Source: JANFXS01 sp022791155 | Lineage (GTDB): Bacteria; Bacillota; Clostridia; Lachnospirales; Anaerotignaceae | DNA: 26,388 bases | Reading direction: 5' to 3' | Assembly (NCBI GenBank): GCA_949743895.1 | Contig: CATJUX010000083.1 | Location: forward strand, 1 to 26,388 | Part shown: positions 7,996-16,734 of the stretch, piece by piece | Position numbering within the stretch: the first letter of the stretch is position 1 | Layout of the letters: every line of letters begins with the position of its first letter | Position numbers and translations under genes: made by a program | The notes under the pieces: generated by a model | The model's database searches: none | Told to the model about the DNA's origin: nothing | What the model saw: the letters and a program-made list of their open reading frames with translations, nothing else

Positions 7996-10569
7996 TTACT
8001 CCCCTCCCTTTAAAGAGATTTCAGGGATCTCAAAATTAATTCCGCCATAGCTTGCCACAGCGCTTAATTCAATATTCCCCAATTCATCAACATATGCTGA
8101 AATGTCATCATACCAGCCACTTTTAATATCTTCCCATTCGTTTGTTTCTCTGTTATAAATTTGAGGAGCCGTTGTCATTTCGTTGCTTTTCACCCACGAC
8201 ACAATAAACCCTTTGGCTACTTCAGGTATGTTGAACGTGGCCACAATTTTTCCTGCCTGATGCACATAAATTTCTCTATATCCATAACTATAATCATTGA
8301 TGCAATTGTTTCCATCTTCATCCAAAACACTCATAGGCTTGATATATCCAAAAGGAATCTGCCATTGGCCATCAAGTTTGAATTCAACAGGCAAATTGAC
8401 AATAAACACATTTTGCCACTGCTCATTGATTTCCTCTCCATTAACAAACTTGTCTCCTCCAATTATTCTATCATAATTAAATGCATATAAACTAACATTT
8501 AAGTTTACAGAATTTCCATCAGCAAACTCATAAAAACTTCCGCTGTTTGAGGAATTATAGTCGTCAATCACTCTCACTTTGAACCATGCATCAAAATTGT
8601 TCCATTGCGATTGCAAGTCGCGTTTTTCATAATCTAAGCCAAAAAGTTTGTTTGCCCTTTCATAAAAATCTGAATATCCATTGACTAAATTGGCTTTCTC
8701 ATCAAAATTCACGTTTATTGTTTCACCAGCACGGCAATCACCAAGATTTTCAAAGCTGCTGTCAGTTGTTATAACAACATCGTAAAGATCGATATTTCCA
8801 TTGTTTGTAACCGTTCCAGTGTACACACCATTTTCAAAAGAAATGTCTGCCGTTATGGCACCTCCAAGTTCAAATGTCTTTTCGGAACTAAACTCATTTG
8901 CTTTCCAGCTTGATGAATCAAAAAATGTCACATCAGCTTTATTTTTTTCTGCATTTATTTTTAATTTGCAAATTTCTCCTTCTTTTCTGTCATAGCTATA
9001 ATAAGAACTGGAATTAACCAACACGCTAAATGGCTCTTCAGCCGTAAAATTCACGCTTCCTTTGTCGCTTATGGCCACACCGGCAAAAACCTTCGCATCA
9101 CCAACGTCGCTGCCGTTTTCAACAACAACCTCTGAAACAAAATTGACAATTCCTTTTCTATAATAGCTGCTAAATCCCAAAACATATATCCCAACAGTGA
9201 CAGCAATTGAAAGAACAGGAATCAGAACCCATGCTTTTTCACGCTTGTCTTTTCTTTTAAGAAAAATATAAATCACAGGCCCAGCCAAAATTATATAACA
9301 CGCTATAACTATGTATATAACTCTCAGCATTTCAGCCCCATATGGTCTCAGCCTTGTGGCATAGTCCTCAACAGGATAATACCGATACTGATTTCCAGAA
9401 TAATAGTTGTTATTATAATAGTCATCTTCTGCGTTTGAAATATTTGTCAGTTCTGGAACAGCTATTGAGTATATCTTCTCAAAATATGATATTATGCCAT
9501 TCAGTCCCGCAACAGCACGTTCTCCCATGTCAAAGTTGAGAACAACAACTGAGCCGCTGCCAATTCTGATCCCACTTGCAAAAGGCAACTCAGAGTTTGC
9601 AAAAATGTCTCCTTCATCAAATTGTATGGAGTTGACATTTATATTGTCTGAAGCCAAACTTGGCTGTTCAGCTTGGCTCATTTCTGAAATTGATGCTGCC
9701 AAAACCGACATATCGCCACTGACGGAAAAAATGTCAGAAAGCCCGCCAAGAACTTTTCCAGCATTTGCCCCAGTTCCAACAAGCAGTGTTCCGCCCATTT
9801 CAATCCATTGTTTGAGAGCCTCTTTTTGTTCAGCGCTTAAATATGATGTGTTAAAGTTGTTTATAATTATGACCTTGAAATTGTTTAGCAGCGAAACATC
9901 ATTTGGAAAATTTTCTTTTCCAAAGTTTATTGTATCAAAGTAATCGATGCCATTATAATGCTTTGTTCTTTCATTGTTCACAGAGTTAAATTCTTTAAGA
10001 TAATCAAGTTCAGACGGCATTTCGCTCAAAACGCCTGTCCAAACTGTTTCGGGAGCCTTTGCCGAAACTTTATAATTTTTCAAATAAACTGTCTCACCAT
10101 TTTCATTGACTATGCTTACAGAAAAAGAATTTGCAAGCACAGGCACGTGCGCTTTCATTTCAATCTCCTTTGCACCTCCACTGTTTAGTTCGATGGGAAC
10201 AAAGTATATCGAATATTGAGATGGTCTCCAACTGTCTGTGCTCAAAAAATTATACACCTTCACTTGAAGTTCACCTTTGATGTCACTTCCATTGTTTGAG
10301 ACAATAAATTTGAACGGAACATATTTGTCAACAATATATTTATTGTCAAATCCAATCTCGGCTTTAACATCGAAGTTTCCCAAAATTTCAACCGGCTTTT
10401 TTTCAGAGACATTTTCGCTCTCATCTATAGTTTCCATGGAAGTTTCCTGCGCACCATAAACGCTATGTCCCAAAAATGGAGCTATTATGCTTATGAGCAT
10501 TGTCACAACCATAATAACCGCAAGAAGCGAGGCCAAAAACCGCTTCCTTTCAGCCCTTTTATTTTTCAT
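7996..10569 (-). CDS. Large secreted/membrane protein with GATase-like segment, first gene of the envelope operon
   Basis: No exact family recognised. The 857-residue product has a basic N-terminus and a hydrophobic signal/anchor (about 10-38). An extracytoplasmic domain to about 410 includes a segment (VIIINNFNTSYLS, then WIEMGGTLLVGTG) resembling the DUF4350/GATase-like fold. Two membrane helices (about 415-436 and 444-465) are joined by a short basic loop (KRKDKREKAW). A second large extracytoplasmic beta-rich domain runs to the end. The ATG is preceded by a run of six G's about 8 bases upstream. It leads the operon and ends 2 bases before the ABC ATPase gene. By analogy with Bat-like loci it may form the outer part of a complex with the vWA proteins, but that is inference. 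Confidence 0.75.
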   Translation of the reverse strand: MKNKRAERKRFLASLLAVIMVVTMLISIIAPFLGHSVYGAQETSMETIDESENVSEKKPVEILGNFDVKAEIGFDNKYIVDKYVPFKFIVSNNGSDIKGELQVKVYNFLSTDSWRPSQYSIYFVPIELNSGGAKEIEMKAHVPVLANSFSVSIVNENGETVYLKNYKVSAKAPETVWTGVLSEMPSELDYLKEFNSVNNERTKHYNGIDYFDTINFGKENFPNDVSLLNNFKVIIINNFNTSYLSAEQKEALKQWIEMGGTLLVGTGANAGKVLGGLSDIFSVSGDMSVLAASISEMSQAEQPSLASDNINVNSIQFDEGDIFANSELPFASGIRIGSGSVVVLNFDMGERAVAGLNGIISYFEKIYSIAVPELTNISNAEDDYYNNNYYSGNQYRYYPVEDYATRLRPYGAEMLRVIYIVIACYIILAGPVIYIFLKRKDKREKAWVLIPVLSIAVTVGIYVLGFSSYYRKGIVNFVSEVVVENGSDVGDAKVFAGVAISDKGSVNFTAEEPFSVLVNSSSYYSYDRKEGEICKLKINAEKNKADVTFFDSSSWKANEFSSEKTFELGGAITADISFENGVYTGTVTNNGNIDLYDVVITTDSSFENLGDCRAGETINVNFDEKANLVNGYSDFYERANKLFGLDYEKRDLQSQWNNFDAWFKVRVIDDYNSSNSGSFYEFADGNSVNLNVSLYAFNYDRIIGGDKFVNGEEINEQWQNVFIVNLPVEFKLDGQWQIPFGYIKPMSVLDEDGNNCINDYSYGYREIYVHQAGKIVATFNIPEVAKGFIVSWVKSNEMTTAPQIYNRETNEWEDIKSGWYDDISAYVDELGNIELSAVASYGGINFEIPEISLKGGE

Positions 10570-10596
10570 AACATTATCCCCCTATAAAAATTATTT

Positions 10597-10623
10597 TGTC
10601 TTCAAGACAGTTTTGAGTCTCAA
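10597..10623. repeat. Two adjacent short palindromes in the divergent control region
   Basis: TGTCTTCAAGACA (10597-10609) and TTGAGTCTCAA (10613-10623) are each perfect palindromes around one central base, 3 bases apart. They lie between the proposed minus-strand -10 box and the start codon of the 857-residue gene, so they could be an operator or a hairpin in the leader RNA. I do not recognise the regulator. Confidence 0.4.
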
Positions 10624-10636
10624 TTAATGCATTTAC

Positions 10637-10645
10637 AGTATAACA
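10637..10645 (-). promoter_or_regulatory. Extended -10 promoter of the envelope operon
   Basis: Minus-strand TGTTATACT (10637-10645) matches an extended -10 element (TG, one base, TATACT). The -35 region at normal spacing is a poor match, which extended -10 promoters tolerate. It lies about 70 bases upstream of the start codon of the 857-residue gene, with two small palindromes between. The same nine bases occur upstream of the ArsC/Spx-family gene at 18900-18908. Confidence 0.5.
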
Positions 10646-10671
10646 CACTTTTAGTTGCCAATTTCATAAAT

Positions 10672-10699
10672 TTGTATTAAAATTACTTTGAGTTATTCT
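10672..10699 (+). promoter_or_regulatory. Candidate promoter of the glycosyltransferase-aminotransferase operon
   Basis: TTGTAT (10672-10677) and TATTCT (10694-10699) are separated by 16 bases, about 30 bases upstream of the TTG start at 10729. Both boxes are imperfect. It is the best plus-strand pair in the divergent gap, but AT-rich DNA gives such matches by chance. Confidence 0.3.
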
Positions 10700-10728
10700 T
10701 AAACCTTTTTACAAAGGAGAGTTCTATT

Positions 10729-12048
10729 TTGAATATAGGATTATTTACAGACACATACTTTCCACAGATTAACGGTGTGGCCACATCAACATACACACTC
10801 GCAAAAAACCTAAGAAAAATGGGACATAACGTTTATATATTCACTCCTCAGGATCCCAAAAATAAGGATGAAAATGAATTCAACGTTATCAGAATGCCAA
10901 GCATGCCATGCATATTTATTCATCAATATCGCATAGGGCTTCTATACCCTCCGAAAGAATTTACAGAGATCACAAAACTCCAGCTTGATGTCATACACAC
11001 TCAAACAGAATTCTCCCTCGGAATGTTTGGCAAAAGCCTTTCAAAGTTTCTTGGAGTGCCAATTGTTCACACATACCACACAATGTATGAAGACTATGTA
11101 CATTATATAGTTAATGGAGCTTTGATAACCCCCAGCATGGCGCACTCGTTCAGCCGGATATTCTGCAATTTCGCTTTAAGCGTTGTTGCTCCCACACAAA
11201 AAGTCAAAGATTGTTTATTGGACTATGGCGTGACAAAACCAATTTCAGTTATACCAACAGGAATAAATATAGATAAATTCCGCAAATCAAACTATAGCTT
11301 TGATGAGATCAATGAACTCAGAAAAAGCTTTGGACTTGATCAAAAAAACAAAGTCATTTTGGTGCTCGGAAGAATTGCCAAAGAAAAAAGCATTGACGTC
11401 ATACTGAACGCAATGCCATCAGTTCTCAAAAAAGAACCTTTGGCAAGGCTTTTGATAGTTGGTGATGGCCCATACCGTCAAAACCTTGAAGAACTTTCAA
11501 AAACCATTGGCATATCAGAGGAAGTTATATTCGCCGGAGCACGCCCGTGGGAAGATATAGGCCGTTATTATCAGCTTGGAGATGTGTTTGTGAGCGCTTC
11601 TGTTTCTGAAACTCAGGGGCTCACATTCATTGAAGCCATGGCTGCCTCACTTCCTGTTGTTGCAAAAAATGACGACTGCATAAAAGGCGTGATCGAAAAT
11701 GGAAAAACGGGCCTTGTGTTTGATTCTGATGAATTTTTGCCTGAAAAAATAATTGAAATTTTTGAAAACAATGCTCTGAAAGAAAAACTTTCAAAAAATG
11801 GGCGTGATTATTCCGAGTCTCTTTCTGAAGAATCGTTTGCCAAAAGCATATTAAATCTCTATACAAAAGTTATTAGTGATTACAAAGAGCTTCAACGTGC
11901 TCACAGCAAAAGACGTTCAATCATTCGTCTTGCGGAATATGAATATATACGAATTAAACATTTTAACAGAAAAATCAAAAAAATAGCTTCAAGTCCGGCA
12001 AAGGCCGTGAAAAAATATATTGACAAAAATGAAAATGGAGGTAATTGA
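10729..12048 (+). CDS. Glycosyltransferase family 4 protein
   Basis: This 439-residue protein is a GT-B fold glycosyltransferase of the GT4 type. The N-terminus (MNIGLFTDTYFPQINGV) is typical of the group that includes diacylglycerol glucosyltransferases and PimA-like mannosyltransferases. The C-terminal half carries LVLGRIAKEK, VGDGP and the EX7E motif in SETQGLTFIEAMA. About 45 C-terminal residues are strongly basic (KRRSIIRLAEYEYIRIKHFN onward), suitable for binding acidic membrane. The start is TTG, with AAGGAG about 9 bases upstream. A role in making membrane glycolipid, such as a lipoteichoic acid anchor, is likely from family knowledge, but the acceptor cannot be read from sequence. 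The gene ends 2 bases before the next ATG, so the two are co-transcribed. Confidence 0.85.
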   Translation: MNIGLFTDTYFPQINGVATSTYTLAKNLRKMGHNVYIFTPQDPKNKDENEFNVIRMPSMPCIFIHQYRIGLLYPPKEFTEITKLQLDVIHTQTEFSLGMFGKSLSKFLGVPIVHTYHTMYEDYVHYIVNGALITPSMAHSFSRIFCNFALSVVAPTQKVKDCLLDYGVTKPISVIPTGINIDKFRKSNYSFDEINELRKSFGLDQKNKVILVLGRIAKEKSIDVILNAMPSVLKKEPLARLLIVGDGPYRQNLEELSKTIGISEEVIFAGARPWEDIGRYYQLGDVFVSASVSETQGLTFIEAMAASLPVVAKNDDCIKGVIENGKTGLVFDSDEFLPEKIIEIFENNALKEKLSKNGRDYSESLSEESFAKSILNLYTKVISDYKELQRAHSKRRSIIRLAEYEYIRIKHFNRKIKKIASSPAKAVKKYIDKNENGGN

Positions 12049-12050
12049 AC

Positions 12051-13238
12051 ATGATTTCAGATAAAATGAAAACTTCTGTTGCCGGAAGTTCAGCCGTGAG
12101 AGCAATGTTTGAAGAAGGCAAAAAAATGGCTGCTATATATGGCTCCGAAAATGTCTATGATTTCAGCCTTGGCAACCCCAGTGTTGAGCCGCCTGCCGCT
12201 GTGAAAAATGCCGCAATCAAAATCCTTGAAGAAACAAACCAAAACGCTCTCCATGGCTATCCAAGCAACCTTGGTTTTGAAGATGTGCGTGCCGCGCTTG
12301 CACAACAATGCAACAAGCTTCACGGAACAAATTACAACGAAAACAACATTGTCATGACAACAGGCGCCGCCGCCGCGCTGAATATAATATTAAAATCCAT
12401 ACTCAATCCCGGTGACGAGGTTGTTGTTTTTTCGCCATACTTTGGTGAATATAGGGCATATGCTGGAAATTATGATGGTGTAATTGTTGAAATTTCGCCA
12501 AACACAAGTGATTTCCAGCCAAACATTGATGAATTTGAGAAAAAACTTTCCCAAAAGACAAAAGCTGTCATCATCAACACGCCAAACAATCCAACAGGCG
12601 TCATATATTCCGAAAAAACTCTCACCAAAATGGCGCATATATTAAAAGCCAAAGAAGAAGAAGTTGGACATCCAATATATTTAATCAGTGACGAACCATA
12701 TCGCGAACTCTTTTATGGCGATTTCAAAATTCCATTTGTTCCAGACTACTATGACCACACATTTGTGGCCTATTCCTACAGCAAAAGTCTTTCAATTCCC
12801 GGCGAAAGAATAGGATATGTTACAGTTCACAACAAAATTGATAATTTTGATGAAATGGTTGCCGCTTTAAGCGTTTCAAACCGTATATCAGGGTTTGTCA
12901 ATGCCCCAACTTTATGGCAAAAAGTTATACCTCACTGCCTTAACGAAAGTGTCGATATTTCAATTTATAAGAAAAACCGTGATGCTGTGCTTGATATTCT
13001 TACAAGCCTTGGCTATGACTGTGTTGTTCCAGACGGTGCTTTCTATGTTTTCCCAAAATCATTGATTGAAAATGACGTTGAGTTTTGCAATGTGGCCAAA
13101 GAATTTCATATACTCATTGTCCCTGGCTCAACATTCGGCTGCCCTGGACATTTCCGTCTTGCATATTGTGTGCCATATGAAACAATCATAAATTCAAGAG
13201 ATGCATTTAAGGCTCTGAAAGAAAGGTTTGTGAAATAG
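12051..13238 (+). CDS. PLP-dependent aminotransferase, class I/II (aspartate aminotransferase-like)
   Basis: This 395-residue fold-type I aminotransferase shows the class I/II motifs NTPNNPTGV and SDEPYREL. It also has the PLP-lysine motif YSYSKSLSIPGERIGY with the Schiff-base lysine near residue 245, and a C-terminal substrate arginine in HFRLAYCVP. ATG at 12051 was preferred over TTG at 12045, because GGAGG (12037-12041) is 9 bases from the ATG but only 3 from the TTG. It lies between a glycosyltransferase gene and a HisC-like gene, read in the same direction with almost no gap. The amino donor and acceptor cannot be told from sequence. An aspartate, alanine or aromatic transaminase are all possible. 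Confidence 0.85.
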   Translation: MISDKMKTSVAGSSAVRAMFEEGKKMAAIYGSENVYDFSLGNPSVEPPAAVKNAAIKILEETNQNALHGYPSNLGFEDVRAALAQQCNKLHGTNYNENNIVMTTGAAAALNIILKSILNPGDEVVVFSPYFGEYRAYAGNYDGVIVEISPNTSDFQPNIDEFEKKLSQKTKAVIINTPNNPTGVIYSEKTLTKMAHILKAKEEEVGHPIYLISDEPYRELFYGDFKIPFVPDYYDHTFVAYSYSKSLSIPGERIGYVTVHNKIDNFDEMVAALSVSNRISGFVNAPTLWQKVIPHCLNESVDISIYKKNRDAVLDILTSLGYDCVVPDGAFYVFPKSLIENDVEFCNVAKEFHILIVPGSTFGCPGHFRLAYCVPYETIINSRDAFKALKERFVK

Positions 13239-13241
13239 AAT

Positions 13242-14309
13242 ATGAATTCGCCTTTTAGCGACAAATTGCGTGCTGTCAAACCATATGTTCCGGGTGAACA
13301 AAGCAAAAACGAAAATATAATAAAACTAAATGCCAACGAAAACCCCTATCCCCCATCGCCAAAGGTTTTTGAAGCCATAAAAAATTTCAATGCTGACAAA
13401 CTTCGTTTTTATCCAAATTCTTCAGCATATCCCCTTGTTCAGGCATTAGCAAAGCACCATGAAATTGATGAGGATCAGGTTTTTGTTGGAAATGGCTCAG
13501 ATGAGGTTATAGCTCTCAGCTATTTGGCTTTTTTCAATTCAAAAAAGCCAATACTATTCCCTGATATAACATATTCGTTCTATCCTGTGTGGTGCGATTT
13601 TTTTAATGTTCCATACAAAACAAAAGCTGTGGATGACAACTTTATGATAAATCCTCATGACTATTATGAGGACAATGGCGGAGTGATAATTCCAAACCCA
13701 AATGCTCCAACAGGAATAAGTGAAGGCCGGGAATTTATAGAAGACATACTTCTTCACAATGAAGACGTTATTGTAATCATAGACGAAGCCTATGTGGATT
13801 TTGGCGGATACAGTTCAATTGAGCTTATAAAAAAATATGAAAATCTTGTTGTTGTTCAAACATTTTCCAAAAGCCGATCTTTGGCCGGGCTTAGGATTGG
13901 CACCGCTTTTGGAAGTTCAAAGCTGATTGGCCTTTTAAATGCTGTCAAAAATTGCTATAACTCATACACACTGGACAGCATGGCAATTGCTGCTGGAACA
14001 GCTTCTGTTGAAGATGATTCATATTTTAGAACAGCTTTATCAAAAGTTGTTGCCACAAGAGAACATTTTTCAAAAGAACTTTCAAAACTTGGTTTCAAAG
14101 TTTTTCCTTCACACTCAAACTTTGTCTTCGCAACCCACAACAGCATAAATGCAAAAGAACTTTTTGAAGCGGCAAAAAAAGAGAATATATTCGTTAGATA
14201 TTTCAATTTGCCAAGAATAGACAATCACCTTAGAATAACAATTGGAACAGATGAACAAATGGACATATTAATTGATTTCATTGAAAAATTTATTAACAAA
14301 CAAAAATAA
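13242..14309 (+). CDS. hisC: Histidinol-phosphate aminotransferase-like PLP enzyme
   Basis: This 355-residue product has the HisC pattern: LNANENPYPPSP near the N-terminus, IPNPNAPTG, IIDEAYVDF and the PLP-lysine motif FSKSRSLAGLRIG (lysine about 210). RITIGT near the end supplies the phosphate or carboxylate arginine. HisC makes L-histidinol phosphate from imidazole-acetol phosphate, and many family members also transaminate aromatic keto acids. No other his gene is in the window, so an aromatic or other side role is possible. A threonine-phosphate decarboxylase (CobD) is a less likely alternative. It begins 3 bases after the previous stop with no clear ribosome site, suggesting translational coupling, and ends just before a strong terminator. 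Confidence 0.8.
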   Translation: MNSPFSDKLRAVKPYVPGEQSKNENIIKLNANENPYPPSPKVFEAIKNFNADKLRFYPNSSAYPLVQALAKHHEIDEDQVFVGNGSDEVIALSYLAFFNSKKPILFPDITYSFYPVWCDFFNVPYKTKAVDDNFMINPHDYYEDNGGVIIPNPNAPTGISEGREFIEDILLHNEDVIVIIDEAYVDFGGYSSIELIKKYENLVVVQTFSKSRSLAGLRIGTAFGSSKLIGLLNAVKNCYNSYTLDSMAIAAGTASVEDDSYFRTALSKVVATREHFSKELSKLGFKVFPSHSNFVFATHNSINAKELFEAAKKENIFVRYFNLPRIDNHLRITIGTDEQMDILIDFIEKFINKQK

Positions 14310-14311
14310 CC

Positions 14312-14354
14312 AAAAAATCCAAGTTGCTGATAATAGGTGATTTGGATTTTTTTT
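14312..14354 (+). terminator. Rho-independent terminator after the hisC-like gene
   Basis: AAAAAATCCAA (14312-14322) pairs perfectly with TTGGATTTTTT (14342-14352), and the U tract continues to 14354. G-U pairs can extend the stem inward. It starts 2 bases past the stop codon and ends the plus-strand operon. Confidence 0.88.
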
Positions 14355-14441
14355 GATCAAAACTATAATCACCATGTGCATTTTTTAACATATTAACCAA
14401 AGTATTATATTTCTGAAAATTCTTTTAACATATATAAATAA

Positions 14442-14471
14442 TGGCAAAACCCAAAAAATTGGATTTTGCCA
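14442..14471 (-). terminator. Hairpin, probable terminator of the lysC end of the threonine operon
   Basis: The outer arms TGGCAAAA and TTTTGCCA extend inward to a 13-bp stem around a 4-base loop. One position is C/A in plus-strand RNA but a G-U pair in minus-strand RNA, which favours service to the leftward lysC transcript. The U tract after the stem is weak (TTATTTAT), and it lies about 110 bases beyond the lysC stop, so efficiency is uncertain. Confidence 0.5.
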
Positions 14472-14530
14472 CTGTTTCAAATTTTATGAATTCTATTTAT
14501 GAAAAGTTTTAATATAGCAATCATTTATTC

Positions 14531-14562
14531 ACAAAATATATTCCCAAAACTAAATATTTTGT
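14531..14562. repeat. AT-rich inverted repeat downstream of lysC
   Basis: ACAAAATAT (14531-14539) and ATATTTTGT (14554-14562) are a perfect 9-bp inverted repeat with a 14-base loop, 20 bases past the lysC stop. The stem holds little GC and lacks a clean U tract. It may protect the mRNA 3' end or be chance. Confidence 0.3.
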
Positions 14563-14581
14563 TATAGTCAAAAAACAATAA

Positions 14582-15808
14582 TCAATTTTTTCTAAGTGTT
14601 CTCATTGCCAATTGGAACTTATCATGTATAGCAATCAGTGCGCTTTCTTCATCTTTTTCATCAATCAAAACAGATATTTTAATCTCAGAAGTAGAAATCA
14701 TTTTGACATTCACGCCAGCATCATATAACGCTTCAAACATAAGACTTGCCACTCCAGAATGAGTTGCCATTCCTGCCCCAACAATTGAAACTTTGGCAAT
14801 TTTATCATCAAAAGTAATCTTTTCAGCCCCAAGTTTATTTTTATTGTCTTCCAAAACTTTGATAACATCGTTAAGAGAACTTTTTTGAATTGTAAATGAA
14901 ATGTCATTTGTTTCATCACGCCCAATGGATTGTATAATAATATCAACAGAAATTTTGTTTCTGTCGAATAAAGAAAAAACTTCAAACGCTTTGCCTGGTT
15001 TGTCGGCAATCCCTTCAATTGTAACTCTGGCAACGTCTTTATCTGACGCCACTCCGCTCACAAGTATTTTTTCCACGCTGTTATCCCCCTTAATTACCGT
15101 TCCTTCTGCTCTTGTCAGGCTCGAGCGAACCACAAGCTCCACATTGTATTTTTGCGCTATTTCAACTGAACGCGTGTGCAGAACCTTTGCTCCCAAAGAA
15201 GCAAGCTCTGCCATTTCGCTATAGCTTATCTCATCAATTTTTCTTGCATCTTTCACAACACGAGGATCTGCCGTATAAACTCCGTCAACATCTGTATATA
15301 TTTCACATCTATCTGCCCTCAATGCAGCGGCAATAGCAACTGCTGATGTGTCTGAGCCGCCACGGCCAAGGGTTGTTATGTCCTCATACTTATTTATTCC
15401 TTGAAAGCCTGTGACAATGACTATGTTGTTTTTGCTAAGTTCTTGTTCAATCCTCCCGCGGCTAATCATTTTGATTTTGGCATTTGAATATTCACTTGTT
15501 GTGTTTATTCCAACTTGCATTGCATTAAGCGACACTGCTCCATATCCCAATTTGTTCAATGCCATTGCCATGAGCGCCACAGATTGCTGCTCTCCTGTTG
15601 AAAGCAACATATCCATTTCCCTTTTTGAAGCATTTGGGTTTATTTCAGCAGCTTTGGCAATCAAATCATCTGTTGTGTCTCCTTGAGCTGAAAGAACAAC
15701 AATGAGGCTGTTGCCCTCGTCATAACACTCTCCAATTCGTTTTGCCACATTAAAAATTCTTTCGGCATTGGCAACAGAGCTTCCGCCATATTTTTGCACT
15801 ACTAACAA
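14582..15808 (-). CDS. lysC: Aspartate kinase with C-terminal ACT domains
   Basis: This enzyme phosphorylates aspartate, the first step toward Lys, Thr and Met. The N-terminal kinase domain shows VQKYGGSSV at residues 4-12, and TTLGRGGSDTSAVAIA followed by YTDVDGVYTADPRVV further on. Two tandem ACT domains fill roughly the last 150 residues (one from about 260, one from about 340, the latter containing VSIVGAGMATHSGVAS). At 408 residues it is a normal monofunctional enzyme without a fused homoserine dehydrogenase. The start is TTG, supported by GGGGG about 7 bases upstream. It is the last gene of the ACT-hom-thrB-lysC run, 16 bases after thrB, which suggests the threonine-branch isozyme. Feedback by Thr and/or Lys is expected from the ACT domains, but the effector cannot be read here. 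Confidence 0.95.
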   Translation of the reverse strand: MLVVQKYGGSSVANAERIFNVAKRIGECYDEGNSLIVVLSAQGDTTDDLIAKAAEINPNASKREMDMLLSTGEQQSVALMAMALNKLGYGAVSLNAMQVGINTTSEYSNAKIKMISRGRIEQELSKNNIVIVTGFQGINKYEDITTLGRGGSDTSAVAIAAALRADRCEIYTDVDGVYTADPRVVKDARKIDEISYSEMAELASLGAKVLHTRSVEIAQKYNVELVVRSSLTRAEGTVIKGDNSVEKILVSGVASDKDVARVTIEGIADKPGKAFEVFSLFDRNKISVDIIIQSIGRDETNDISFTIQKSSLNDVIKVLEDNKNKLGAEKITFDDKIAKVSIVGAGMATHSGVASLMFEALYDAGVNVKMISTSEIKISVLIDEKDEESALIAIHDKFQLAMRTLRKN

Positions 15809-15824
15809 AATATTTCCCCCATTC

Positions 15825-16727
15825 TTATTCTGAAATAATTCTGGCTCCTTCTAAATCAGGTTTTAAAATTTCCAAAGTCCATTTATGAGGAATGCTGCTA
15901 AGATAACTGTTCATTTTTCCGGCAAACTCCTCTATCATGTCATCAGTCAGAACACTCACAATTGTTGGGCCTGCTCCACTGAGATAGGATCCTTTGGAAC
16001 CAAACTCATCTGCTTTCTTAAAAATGTCAGCCATTGCTGGCACCAAAGGAAGTCTATATTGCTGATGAAGCCGGTCATCCATGGCCATTTTGAGATTGTC
16101 TATATTACATGTTATCATAGATGCCACAAGAAGCGCTGCTCTTGATGAATTGAATATAGCATCTTTCCTCCTTACAGTATATGGCAAAACGCCTCTCGAC
16201 TTTTCAGTTTCCACAGGAAAATCCGGAACCATTATGGCAAAAGATAAATTGTCTGGAATTGGCAGTTTCACATGCCTCATTTCTTCTTTGTCAAGAGCGC
16301 CAACAACCATTCCTCCCAAAAGTGCTGGGTTTGAGTTGTCAGGGTGCCCCTCAATTTTTGCTGCAATCTGAGCCAATTCCTCTTTTGAATAATTGCAGTT
16401 GGAAATGTCGTTGGCCGCCATAAGCCCGGCCACTATACAAGCTGCACTGCTTCCAAGCCCTCTTGTCAGTGGTATATAATCTTCTTGAATGAGTCTGATT
16501 CCGGGCATTTTTTTGCCTATGAGATCATAAAAACCCAACATGGTTTTATATACAAGATTGTTCTTGTCTGTTGGTATTTTTATCTTCTGCTTTCTATTGA
16601 TAAGTATTTGAAGCCCCTCATCAATCTCAATAAACCAAAGATGATTATATTTTTTGAAGGCAATTCCTATACTGTCGAACCCTGACCCCATGTTGGCTGA
16701 TGTTGCCGGCACAATTATGTGTTTCAT
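15825..16727 (-). CDS. thrB: Homoserine kinase
   Basis: This 300-residue GHMP-family kinase forms O-phosphohomoserine for threonine synthesis. The N-terminus (PATSANMGSGFDSIGIAF), the ATP-binding loop LTRGLGSSAAC (residues 87-97) and the C-terminal SGAGPTIVSVL motif are all present. Length matches the family. The ATG is preceded by GGAGGG, which overlaps the last codons of hom 7 bases upstream, so the two genes are coupled. The matching threonine synthase (thrC) is not in this window. Confidence 0.94.
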   Translation of the reverse strand: MKHIIVPATSANMGSGFDSIGIAFKKYNHLWFIEIDEGLQILINRKQKIKIPTDKNNLVYKTMLGFYDLIGKKMPGIRLIQEDYIPLTRGLGSSAACIVAGLMAANDISNCNYSKEELAQIAAKIEGHPDNSNPALLGGMVVGALDKEEMRHVKLPIPDNLSFAIMVPDFPVETEKSRGVLPYTVRRKDAIFNSSRAALLVASMITCNIDNLKMAMDDRLHQQYRLPLVPAMADIFKKADEFGSKGSYLSGAGPTIVSVLTDDMIEEFAGKMNSYLSSIPHKWTLEILKPDLEGARIISE

Positions 16728-16734
16728 ATGTCAA

